From NCBI RefSeq assembly GCF_009664365.1, contig NZ_CP044310.1:1871001-1935000 (forward strand): a DNA stretch of 64,000 nt, read 5' to 3'. Shown here one piece after another: positions 54,899-62,668 of the stretch. The DNA comes from Paenibacillus xylanilyticus (GTDB taxonomy: Bacteria; Bacillota; Bacilli; Paenibacillales; Paenibacillaceae). Made by a program: the position numbers and the translations under genes. A model generated the notes under the pieces. That model saw nothing but the letters and a program-made list of their open reading frames with translations, ran no database searches and was not told the DNA's origin. Positions within the stretch are counted from its first letter, which is position 1. Every line of letters begins with the position of its first letter.

Positions 54899-57706
54899 GT
54901 GACTACACCTGATCGTACACGCGTCACCGTAGAGATCTACGGGACTTCCTATAAACTGGTTGGCAGCAGTGCCGACTATATGAAACAAGTAGCTAATCTG
55001 GTGGATGAGCGCATGAGCGCAATTTCCAAGAACCATTCCCGTCTGGATACCCCGCGTATTGCGGTACTGGCGGCTGTACATATGGCTGAACAGTCTCTTC
55101 AGACCCAGGAGATCCGTAATGAACTGAAAATGCTGACTGGTGAACGGACAGAACTTCGAAATGAATTGAACAGGCTGAATGCAATTCAAAGTGAACATCA
55201 GAAGGAGCTGGAGCGTCGTGACCAGGCGCTGGCTGAGGCGACCAAGCAGAAGACTGAGGCAGAACAGGCCATGGCGAAGCTGCAATCCGAGAAGCAGGAT
55301 GAAGTAAACAAGCTGCAATCATTGCTTGAACAGGAACGAAGTCAGGCTGCAGCTCGTGAACAAAAGTTGCAGTCACAGACTGCTGCGCAGCTGAAGGAAG
55401 CCGAAGAGAAGATGAAATTGCGACTGAAAGAAGCTGAAGAGAAGGCGGCCAACCAGCTTAAGCAGGCTCAGGCTCAGGCAGCTGCGGAGCTGAAGGAAGT
55501 ACAGGCACGGGCTGCAGCCGAATTGCAGCAGAGCCAGGCAAAGGCAGAAGGGCAATACAAAGAACTGCAGGATAAGACAGCAGCTCAACTAAAAGAAGTA
55601 CAAGCACGGGCTGCTGCTGAGTTGCAGCAGAGCCAGGCGAAGGCAGCAGGACAGTACAAGGAACTTCAGGATAAAACAGCAGCACAGATTAAGGAAGCGG
55701 AGAGTCGTGCTGTCGCAGAACGCCAGAGAATCGAGGCAAAGGCGGCACAGCAAGTGCAGGCAGCCAAAGAGGAAGCTGAGGCAGCGATTTTGTCCGAATT
55801 GGAACAGGCCGAGAGTCAATTGAAGAAGGTTCAGGAAGAGGCCGAGCTTCAATACCGTGAACTTCAATCCCAAACGGATCAACGCTTGCAAGAGGCGAAG
55901 CAGCAGGCAGAAGAGCAATTAAGACTCCAGCTTGGCAAGGTCCAGGAAGATCAGGCATCACAGCTACAACAAACGAAAGAGGAACACTTAACAGAGATCG
56001 AGAAGCTAAAAGCCGATTTCCACGAATCTTCAGAGCAGGCCGAGTTGGAATGGATGGAAAAAGAAGCAGCCTATGAGGAGCAATTACAACAAGTAAGAGC
56101 CGAGGCAGCTTCTCAGTTCACTGAAGCCGCAGCTAATGCTGAGGCCAAACTGCAGGAAGAACGTGGGAAACTGCTGCAGCAGTTGAAAACCGAGCGCACA
56201 CAAGCCGAGGGTCGTGTAGCGGAAATTGAGACCCAGCTTAAGGATATACGCAAGCAGCTTGAAGAGGCCCAGGAAGTGGCTGCTGATCAGGAACAGCAGC
56301 TCCAGCAGGAACGCGCTGAGCAGGATACATTGCGCAAGGAACAAGCGCAGCGCAAACAGGCTCAGGAAGTTCAGGCTCGGCGCATAACAGAACTTGAACA
56401 GCAGTTGGGGCAGCTGAAGGAAGACAGTACCCAGCTCCAGGAGCAGCTGCGTGAAACGGAAATCGCTTTGCAAAAGTCTCGTGAAACGGAGCAGGAATGG
56501 AAACGACAATACAACGAGACGGTGGAGAGAGAAACTTCTCTTGCAGCACAGCTTCGGAAAGTTCAGGAGCAGCATGGGCTGCTTGAAAAAGAAATTCAGA
56601 AGCTTCGTGAAGCCGAAGAGAAGTCCGAGAATGAGCAGCGTAGATTGCAGAAAGTTCTGGAGCAGGCTCATGCTGCCGTACGAACACTGCAAAATGAAAT
56701 CAGCACGCTTACCGAAAGCGAAAAATCCTGGAAAGACCTCGCTGAACAGCGCCTTGTCGAAATGGGAGAGCTGGAGACTCAGGTGCTTGAGGCAGCAGAA
56801 CAGAATGAAACACTGGAGTCTGGTGTACAGTCCCTTCATGATGAATTAACCGTGGTTAAGGAAGAAGCTCGCGGGTACAGAGAAGAAGCGAATCGCTATA
56901 ACGAACAGGCAAGTCGTGTGCAGCAGGAGCGCGAACAGCTTGAAGATGAGCTGAACCGGATCCGTGAAGAGCTAAACCAACTTCAGGAATCCTATACACA
57001 AATCCGCAGCGATTATGGGGATGCAATGCAGCGGGAGGAAAATCACACGCGCAAGCTTGCTGAACTGGATCAGGAAAAGCAGGCACTGGAACAAGCAATT
57101 GCAACATCCGGCGAGCATGCTGCCAAGCTAACTGAGCAAATTTCAGAACAAAGAAACCTGCTTGCACAGACAGAGGAAGAAGCACTTGAATGGCAGATTA
57201 AGCATGAAGAATTGTCTGCAAAACAGGCAGAGCTTATATCACAACTGGATGAGTTAAAGGAGCGGGAGACCCGGTTACTCTCTCGTGTGGAACAAGCCGA
57301 GCAGCAGGACCAGGTTTGGCAGCGTCGTGCAGATGAATGGGCCGTACAGGAGCAATCCTGGCAGGAACGCTGGAACCAGCTTGAGAATGAATTGAATGCC
57401 TGGCAGAACGAAAGTGCCGCAAGTGTTGAAAAGGTAGAGGCGCTAGAACAGGAGCGTGAGCAGCTTGATAAGCTCCGTAACGAAGCTATAGAAGAGAAAC
57501 AAACGATGGAAAATGAACTGCTGGAGATTGGTGAGCGCTACGAACTCGCTGCGAATCAGCTTCGACTGCTGCAGGTTGAACGCGAAATGGAGCAGGAGAA
57601 GGCAGAGCAGCTGAACATGGAGTATCGCCAGCTGCGGGATGAATATACGAAGTTGCAGACGGAATATAACGAATGGATCGAATTGATTGAACAGGATCAG
57701 ACCTAA
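54899..57706 (+). CDS. ZapA-domain protein fused to a very long coiled coil
   Basis: A 935-residue protein. Residues 1-75 match ZapA, the small FtsZ-bundling divisome protein: RVTVEIYGTSYKLVGSSADY, VANLVDERM and RIAVLAAVHMAEQ. ZapA normally ends by about 85-110 residues. Here the frame runs on without interruption through about 850 residues of Glu/Gln/Lys/Ala-rich heptad sequence, including two near-identical 33-residue units at 195-260. No membrane span is seen. The place directly after pheST is that of zapA in Bacillales. The GTG at 54899 follows AAGGAGG at 8 nt; a TTG at 54881 precedes the site. It probably links FtsZ rings or partners over a long distance, an inference. Confidence 0.85.
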   Translation: MTTPDRTRVTVEIYGTSYKLVGSSADYMKQVANLVDERMSAISKNHSRLDTPRIAVLAAVHMAEQSLQTQEIRNELKMLTGERTELRNELNRLNAIQSEHQKELERRDQALAEATKQKTEAEQAMAKLQSEKQDEVNKLQSLLEQERSQAAAREQKLQSQTAAQLKEAEEKMKLRLKEAEEKAANQLKQAQAQAAAELKEVQARAAAELQQSQAKAEGQYKELQDKTAAQLKEVQARAAAELQQSQAKAAGQYKELQDKTAAQIKEAESRAVAERQRIEAKAAQQVQAAKEEAEAAILSELEQAESQLKKVQEEAELQYRELQSQTDQRLQEAKQQAEEQLRLQLGKVQEDQASQLQQTKEEHLTEIEKLKADFHESSEQAELEWMEKEAAYEEQLQQVRAEAASQFTEAAANAEAKLQEERGKLLQQLKTERTQAEGRVAEIETQLKDIRKQLEEAQEVAADQEQQLQQERAEQDTLRKEQAQRKQAQEVQARRITELEQQLGQLKEDSTQLQEQLRETEIALQKSRETEQEWKRQYNETVERETSLAAQLRKVQEQHGLLEKEIQKLREAEEKSENEQRRLQKVLEQAHAAVRTLQNEISTLTESEKSWKDLAEQRLVEMGELETQVLEAAEQNETLESGVQSLHDELTVVKEEARGYREEANRYNEQASRVQQEREQLEDELNRIREELNQLQESYTQIRSDYGDAMQREENHTRKLAELDQEKQALEQAIATSGEHAAKLTEQISEQRNLLAQTEEEALEWQIKHEELSAKQAELISQLDELKERETRLLSRVEQAEQQDQVWQRRADEWAVQEQSWQERWNQLENELNAWQNESAASVEKVEALEQEREQLDKLRNEAIEEKQTMENELLEIGERYELAANQLRLLQVEREMEQEKAEQLNMEYRQLRDEYTKLQTEYNEWIELIEQDQT
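55481..55678 (+). repeat. Tandem 99-bp coding repeat in the ZapA-fusion gene
   Basis: Units 55481-55579 and 55580-55678 encode 33-residue copies differing at very few positions (both contain EVQARAAAELQQSQAKA and GQYKELQDKT). The length, not a multiple of 7 residues, shifts heptad phase between copies. A recent in-frame duplication is likely. Confidence 0.9.
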
Positions 57707-57765
57707 GGGCATCAGATCATAACTTAAATCATGGGCATCGTACAATTGTACAATTTGTTATAATA

Positions 57766-57795
57766 CAAAAAGAGCTCCCGTCGTTACGGGGGCTC
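57766..57795 (-). terminator. Terminator of the cupredoxin gene (minus strand)
   Basis: On the minus strand GAGC-CCCGT pairs with ACGGG-GCTC and is followed by TTTTTG. It may also act for the ZapA-fusion gene on the plus strand. Confidence 0.8.
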
Positions 57796-57808
57796 ATTGT
57801 CTTGGGGC

Positions 57809-58198
57809 TTATTCTTCGACAATAATTTTGGAGATCATGCTGCTATGTCCACTTCCACAGAACACGGAGCAGGACATCTCGAATTCTCCAACCTTGTCAG
57901 GGGTAATAACTTTAGAGTTGTTTTTGGTGTCCAGCTGAAGATTCAGCTCCGGAACGAGAATGCCATGATTACCATTGACGTTTTCGTAAACAATGTTAAC
58001 GGGGACCCCTTTTTTAAGATGGTATTCCGGTTGATCAAATTCATAGTTGCTCGCTTTAATGACGAGTTCTTCGCTAGCGGTTACGCCTGCATCGGATTCA
58101 CCGCTGCTGTCCGAACCTGCTGATTGTTTGCTTGCTCCGCAAGCGGCGAGAACCAGGATTAACATGCAGGCTGCAAGCCAAGCCATAGTCTTTTTCAT
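57809..58198 (-). CDS. Stand-alone CuA/cupredoxin lipoprotein
   Basis: A 129-residue lipoprotein. Signal MKKTMAWLAACMLILVLAAC with lipobox L-A-A-C, then a Ser/Gly/Asp tether and a cupredoxin domain (about 40-129). The C-terminal motif SCSVFCGSGHSSM has the C-x3-C-x3-H-x2-M ligand set of the binuclear CuA site, and GNHGI supplies the upstream His. This is the ligand pattern of cytochrome oxidase subunit II, but there is no membrane hairpin and no oxidase gene nearby. It may carry electrons or move copper on the outer membrane face. The start is the second ATG (58198), 6 nt from AAGGAGG. Confidence 0.85.
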   Translation of the reverse strand: MKKTMAWLAACMLILVLAACGASKQSAGSDSSGESDAGVTASEELVIKASNYEFDQPEYHLKKGVPVNIVYENVNGNHGILVPELNLQLDTKNNSKVITPDKVGEFEMSCSVFCGSGHSSMISKIIVEE

Positions 58199-58363
58199 CA
58201 TGAGCCTCCTTAAGCATGATATAGATGAAATTTTAATCATTTCTCAAGTCATCATACCGCAAAATGGTAAGGCCTGTACATGAAGGCTATGTCGTTTTTT
58301 TGAAGATTAGCCAGTAAGATTTTCTCTCTAGTCTTGAGGAATGGCTGAGCGGTTATGGAAATG

Positions 58364-58398
58364 AAAAAACCTCATCTGGCATATGGCCATCAGAGGTT
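58364..58398 (-). terminator. Terminator of the YvlD-like gene (minus strand)
   Basis: On the minus strand AACCTC pairs with GAGGTT, with inner TGGC/GCCA, then TTTTTT. Confidence 0.8.
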
Positions 58399-58445
58399 GA
58401 AGGAAGAATCGCAGGTGCTATGCAGTTGCATTAGTTAGCTGCTTC

Positions 58446-58811
58446 TTAGTTGTTATTCTTGGAGCTTCGTCCTGCTTCAAAAGGTGTGGATACCGGAATG
58501 AACAAATCGATAATCCCAATCACCAACGCAGCAAGAATAGCGCCAAGCAAACTAACTTCGACATGGTCAACAATATATTGACCAAGCCAAATCACCAATG
58601 CACTGACAATGAAGCCGACAATTCCGCGGCCAAAAGGAGTGACCCTTTTGCCAAAGACGCCTTCAATGATCCAGCCGAGCAGTGCAATAACCAGAGCGAG
58701 CAGCAGAGCGCTCCAGAAACCACCTACAGCAAATCCGGGAACGATCCAGCTGACAACCATCAGTACGATTGCAGCGATGATAAAACGTACAACATGTCCC
58801 AAGAAGTTCAA
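58446..58811 (-). CDS. YvlD-like small membrane protein (phage holin family 4 / DUF360)
   Basis: A 121-residue protein with four hydrophobic spans: FIIAAIVLMVVSWIVPGFAV, ALLLALVIALLGWII, IVGFIVSALVIWLGQYIV and LLGAILAALVIGIIDLFIP. The GFWSALLLALVIALLGW and P-x-G patterns are those of the YvlD family, often named phage holin family 4, though it is a chromosomal housekeeping membrane protein. TTG start at 58811 with AAAGGAGG 8 nt upstream. Divergent from mutS2. Confidence 0.85.
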   Translation of the reverse strand: MNFLGHVVRFIIAAIVLMVVSWIVPGFAVGGFWSALLLALVIALLGWIIEGVFGKRVTPFGRGIVGFIVSALVIWLGQYIVDHVEVSLLGAILAALVIGIIDLFIPVSTPFEAGRSSKNNN

Positions 58812-58999
58812 CGTGTTTACCTCCTTTAAGTTCAGATCGGATTATGCATACGGAACCATCACACATGAAGAGGTTGCAAAATCCTGACACCTGTAGTTTG
58901 CGGCATGATGTCAAAACTTATGTGTGGAAGGATTCGTTAAATAGCGCAGTAAAGTTTCTTTCGTTATAATACAGATATAGTTTGGAAGGAGTTGTACAC

Positions 59000-61366
59000 T
59001 TGGACACGAAAATTTTACACACACTGGAATACCGCAAAATTTTAAATACATTGCAAAGCTATGCCCAAACAACCATGGGTAAGAAGAAAGCGGAACAACT
59101 GGAACCCATCAGTGAATTGGAAGAAGTAAAACGGTTGCTCCAGCAAACCGATGAAGCCTTCACTTTTGATCGTCTGAAAGGGTCACCTTCTTTTGGAGGG
59201 ATTGTGGACATCACGGCATCCGTCAAACGGGCCGAAATTGGAGGAACCCTGAATCCACATGAACTTCTCGGGATTTCCAATACAACCTTGGCTGCTCGCC
59301 GCTTGAAACGTCAGATTGCAGCTCTTCACGAAGATGAGAAGATTGAGTCCCTGTTCTTTATCAGCGATCAGCTGTCGGAGCAAAAAGCACTGGAAGACGC
59401 GATTCGCGTCTGTATTGATGACAATGCAGAAGTGGCGGATAGCGCCAGTGTAACTTTGGCCCAGATCCGGCGTGAACTGCGCGGGGGAGAAGCCAGAATC
59501 CGTGAGAAACTGGACTCCATGATCCGTTCCTCCACCGTATCCAAAATGCTTCAGGATCAGCTGATCACCATTCGTGGAGACCGATTCGTTATCCCGGTAA
59601 AAGCGGAATACCGCTCATACTTCGGTGGGATCGTACACGATCAGTCCGGTTCAGGAGCCACGCTGTTTATCGAACCAGAGTCTATCGTAGCGATGAACAA
59701 TAAATTGCGTGAGACCCGAATCCGGGAAGAACGCGAAATTGAAGTGATTTTGCAGAAATTGACAGCACTTGTCAGTGAGCAGGGTGAGTGGCTGTTGTAT
59801 GATGTCGATTTGCTGGGCTCCCTGGACTTTATCTTCGCCAAAGCACGGCATGCCCGTGAATTAAAAGCCACCTTGCCGCGCATGAATGATCGTGGGTTTA
59901 TTAAGCTCAAAAAAGGGCGTCACCCGCTGATTGCGATTGAAAATGTGGTGCCGACCGACATTGAACTGGGCAATGACTATACATCCATTATTGTGACAGG
60001 GCCGAATACGGGTGGTAAAACCGTAACACTCAAAACCATTGGATTACTAAGCCTCATGGCGATGTCCGGCTTGTTTGTTCCTGCTGAGGATGGTAGTCAG
60101 CTCTGTGTATTTGACGCAATATATGCCGATATTGGGGACGAGCAGAGCATTGAGCAGAACCTAAGTACGTTCTCCAGTCATATGACGAACATTATCCGGA
60201 TTCTGAAAAATATGACTACCAAAAGTCTGGTGCTGCTTGACGAGCTTGGTGCAGGAACGGATCCTGCCGAAGGATCGGCACTGGCAATCTCCATTCTGGA
60301 ACATATGCATCAGACAGGATGCCGCATGGTCGCGACAACACACTACAGTGAGCTGAAAGCTTATGCTTATGAACGCAAAGGTGTCATTAACGCCAGCATG
60401 GAGTTTGATGTGAATACGCTAAGTCCTACCTACCGTTTACTGGTCGGTGTTCCGGGACGAAGCAACGCATTTGCGATCGCTGAGCGCCTTGGTTTGCCAG
60501 GATACATTCTAGATTACGCTCGTGGCGAAGTGAAGGAAGAGGATCAGCGTGTGGAACACATGATTGCTTCCCTGGAAGAAAACCGGCTTACAGCCGAGCA
60601 GGAACGGGAGAATGCGGAGCGTCTCCGTCAGGATATGGAGAAATTGCGGAGCCGTCACCAATCCGAACTTGAGAAGCTGGAACAGCAGCGTGAGCGCCGG
60701 ATTGAAAAAGCAGAGGAAGATGCCCGCAACATCGTGGACAAGGCGAGAGCCGAAGCTGAGAAAATTATTGCGGACCTGCGTCAGCTTGCGATGGAGGAAG
60801 GCGCATCCGTGAAAGAGCATAAGCTGATTGCTGCCCGCAAACAGCTGGATGAAGCTGAACCGGAGAGACGTAAAAAGACAGTGAAGCGTACGGGATCAGC
60901 ACCTAAAACCCGGGCGATCGGCCCAGGAGATGAAGTGCACGTATACAGCTTGAACCAAAAAGGGCATGTCGTGGAATTATCGGGCAGCAAAGAAGCAGTA
61001 GTACAGCTGGGGATTATGAAAATGAAAGTATCCCTGGATGATCTGGAACTGAAGCAATCTGCACCCGAAGCCAAGCCGAAGCAGAAACCGGTTACTGGCA
61101 TGAAGCGTACACGTGATGACAACGTGAAGAGTGAACTGGATCTGCGAGGAACCAATCTGGAGGAAGCATTGATGGAGACGGACCGTTTTATCGATGAAGC
61201 CTTCCTGGCGAACTTGGGTCAGATCTATATTATTCATGGTAAAGGGACGGGAATTTTGCGTTCCGGTATTCAGGATTATCTGCGTAAGCATAAACATATT
61301 AAAAGTTACCGGCTGGGCAATTACGGAGAAGGCGGAAACGGCGTAACGGTTGCAGAATTGGAATAG
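59000..61366 (+). CDS. mutS2: Endonuclease MutS2
   Basis: A 788-residue MutS2, close to the family length (785 in B. subtilis). The N-terminal core/clamp (1-300) is followed by the ATPase with Walker A GPNTGGKTVTLKT near 334, STFSSHMTNI, Walker B LVLLDELGAGTDP near 411, and H-loop-like VATTHYSELKAYA. A coiled-coil linker (500-600) precedes the KOW-like region and the C-terminal Smr nuclease domain (LDLRGTNLEEAL near 713, IIHGKGTGILR). MutS2 suppresses homologous recombination and can rescue collided ribosomes. The start is TTG at 59000, with GGAAGGAG 8 nt upstream; a TTG at 58982 overlaps the site. Confidence 0.95.
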   Translation: MDTKILHTLEYRKILNTLQSYAQTTMGKKKAEQLEPISELEEVKRLLQQTDEAFTFDRLKGSPSFGGIVDITASVKRAEIGGTLNPHELLGISNTTLAARRLKRQIAALHEDEKIESLFFISDQLSEQKALEDAIRVCIDDNAEVADSASVTLAQIRRELRGGEARIREKLDSMIRSSTVSKMLQDQLITIRGDRFVIPVKAEYRSYFGGIVHDQSGSGATLFIEPESIVAMNNKLRETRIREEREIEVILQKLTALVSEQGEWLLYDVDLLGSLDFIFAKARHARELKATLPRMNDRGFIKLKKGRHPLIAIENVVPTDIELGNDYTSIIVTGPNTGGKTVTLKTIGLLSLMAMSGLFVPAEDGSQLCVFDAIYADIGDEQSIEQNLSTFSSHMTNIIRILKNMTTKSLVLLDELGAGTDPAEGSALAISILEHMHQTGCRMVATTHYSELKAYAYERKGVINASMEFDVNTLSPTYRLLVGVPGRSNAFAIAERLGLPGYILDYARGEVKEEDQRVEHMIASLEENRLTAEQERENAERLRQDMEKLRSRHQSELEKLEQQRERRIEKAEEDARNIVDKARAEAEKIIADLRQLAMEEGASVKEHKLIAARKQLDEAEPERRKKTVKRTGSAPKTRAIGPGDEVHVYSLNQKGHVVELSGSKEAVVQLGIMKMKVSLDDLELKQSAPEAKPKQKPVTGMKRTRDDNVKSELDLRGTNLEEALMETDRFIDEAFLANLGQIYIIHGKGTGILRSGIQDYLRKHKHIKSYRLGNYGEGGNGVTVAELE

Positions 61367-61385
61367 CCGGACCTTGAAACAACGG

Positions 61386-61419
61386 TGTTCCACTGCGTGG
61401 TGAGAGGGGCAGTGGAACA
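61386..61419 (+). other. Hairpin between mutS2 and the DUF350 gene
   Basis: TGTTCCACTGC (61386-61396) with GCAGTGGAACA (61409-61419), an 11-bp perfect stem without a T-run. It is 18 nt before the next start and could tune read-through or mRNA stability. Confidence 0.55.
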
Positions 61420-61436
61420 GGGAAGGGGAACAGTGA

Positions 61437-61856
61437 GTGAAAGGGACGATTGACCAATTGCTGTCTCATCCCTTGGGGATGGTACTCGGTTTTTTCTCGG
61501 TAGCCATAATGGAGCTGCTTGTGTTTCTGGCTTGTTTTGAACTTGTAACCAAATACAAATGTTGGGATGAGATCAAGAAGGGCAATGTGGCTGTTGCCAT
61601 GGCTACCGGGGGCAAGATTTTCGGGATCTGTAATGTGCTTCGATTCTGCATACAGGCCAAATCTTCTGTCTATGAAGCCATGACATGGTCGTTTGTAGGC
61701 TTTGCTCTACTGCTTATTGCTTATTTTTTGTTCGAGTTTCTGACACCGGTATTCTCCATTGACAAGGAAATTGAGCGGGATAACCGGGCGGTAGGCTTGA
61801 TATCCATGATTATTTCTGTCTCGTTGTCATTTGTCATCGGCGCGAGCATCATGTAG
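61437..61856 (+). CDS. DUF350 membrane protein (YshE-like)
   Basis: A 139-residue protein with about four spans, including MVLGFFSVAIMELLVFLACF and FVGFALLLIAYFLFEFL, and the family segment FDKEIERDNRAVG-like (here SIDKEIERDNRAVG) before the last span. In B. subtilis the gene after mutSB is yshE, of the same type, which supports the assignment. Function unknown. GTG start at 61437 with GGAAGGGG 8 nt upstream. Confidence 0.85.
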   Translation: MKGTIDQLLSHPLGMVLGFFSVAIMELLVFLACFELVTKYKCWDEIKKGNVAVAMATGGKIFGICNVLRFCIQAKSSVYEAMTWSFVGFALLLIAYFLFEFLTPVFSIDKEIERDNRAVGLISMIISVSLSFVIGASIM

Positions 61857-61867
61857 GGGGACCTGGC

Positions 61868-61948
61868 ATGAAGATATTGATCCGAATTTTGTTTGCGGCT
61901 TCCATTGTGTTTTTTGCTATTGGTGTCATATACGTCATGAACACCTGA
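61868..61948 (+). CDS. 26-residue membrane microprotein
   Basis: A complete frame from ATG 61868 to TGA 61948: a Lys/Arg N-terminus (MKILIRI), a single hydrophobic helix (LFAASIVFFAIGVIYVM) and a two-residue tail. AGGGGGA lies about 7 nt upstream, overlapping the stop region of the DUF350 gene. It is too short for normal gene callers. The site, the composition and the tight spacing support it. Confidence 0.6.
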   Translation: MKILIRILFAASIVFFAIGVIYVMNT

Positions 61949-61981
61949 CAATAAGATTGTATAAAAGAAAGGTTGATTCAA

Positions 61982-62548
61982 TTGGAAACAACAGTATGTC
62001 CGTGGTGTCACACCGAGATTGTATGGGATGAGGAATTGGGCCCTGAAGAAGAGTGTCCGTACTGTCACAATGAACTGAAGGGTTACCGTACGCTGAACAT
62101 CAACATTGGTGAAGAAGAGGATGAAGATGAAGTCAGTGATATTTACGATGTGGATGATGCTCAGGACAACGATCAAACCACTGACCTCGCGGCATTGTGG
62201 GGAGATGAAGTTGAACTGAAATTGCCTGAGCTGCGAACACTAACCAAATACGCGGACGATGGGAATGATCTGATTCTGTATGAAGAAGGTGTGGAGAAAC
62301 AGCTGGATCTGCAGGAAGAAGTACCGGAATGTCCACATTGCCGTGAATTCATGATTCTCGCAGGTACACAAACGTCCACGAAGGACACATTTACTCCTGT
62401 AGCTAACGCGGTTTCAAGAACCGATTCCCTGCTGGATGCACCATTTACAGTTCAAATGTATGTCTGCTCCGGCTGTTTCCAAGTTCAATATAGTTTGTCT
62501 GAAGATGACCGTCTGCGCCTGATTCAAAATCTGAGCGCCAAGAAGTAA
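61982..62548 (+). CDS. Unknown zinc-ribbon protein
   Basis: A 188-residue cytosolic protein with four C-x2-C knuckles: CPWC and CPYC near the N-terminus (a complete ribbon), then CPHC and CSGC near 115-165 (a second ribbon). A very acidic stretch (GEEEDEDEVSDIYDVDDAQD) lies between. I do not recognise the family; it may bind nucleic acid or protein. The start is TTG at 61982, about 9 nt after AAAGG; the TTG at 61973 adjoins the site. It follows the microprotein by 33 nt. Confidence 0.78.
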   Translation: METTVCPWCHTEIVWDEELGPEEECPYCHNELKGYRTLNINIGEEEDEDEVSDIYDVDDAQDNDQTTDLAALWGDEVELKLPELRTLTKYADDGNDLILYEEGVEKQLDLQEEVPECPHCREFMILAGTQTSTKDTFTPVANAVSRTDSLLDAPFTVQMYVCSGCFQVQYSLSEDDRLRLIQNLSAKK

Positions 62549-62668
62549 TTCCCATTCACTGAAAATGAAATATTCCTGAGATTCGTCATGTTTTTCCTCT
62601 GCTTGGGGTACGTTAACCCTTAGACTTGCCGCGATGCGCTGGCTTCAAGCGGAATGAGGAGGGAGCAG

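Noticed and set aside
58446..58811. Phage remnant suggested by the name phage holin family 4
   Set aside because: The YvlD-type family is chromosomal and common in Bacillales; no other phage gene is present.
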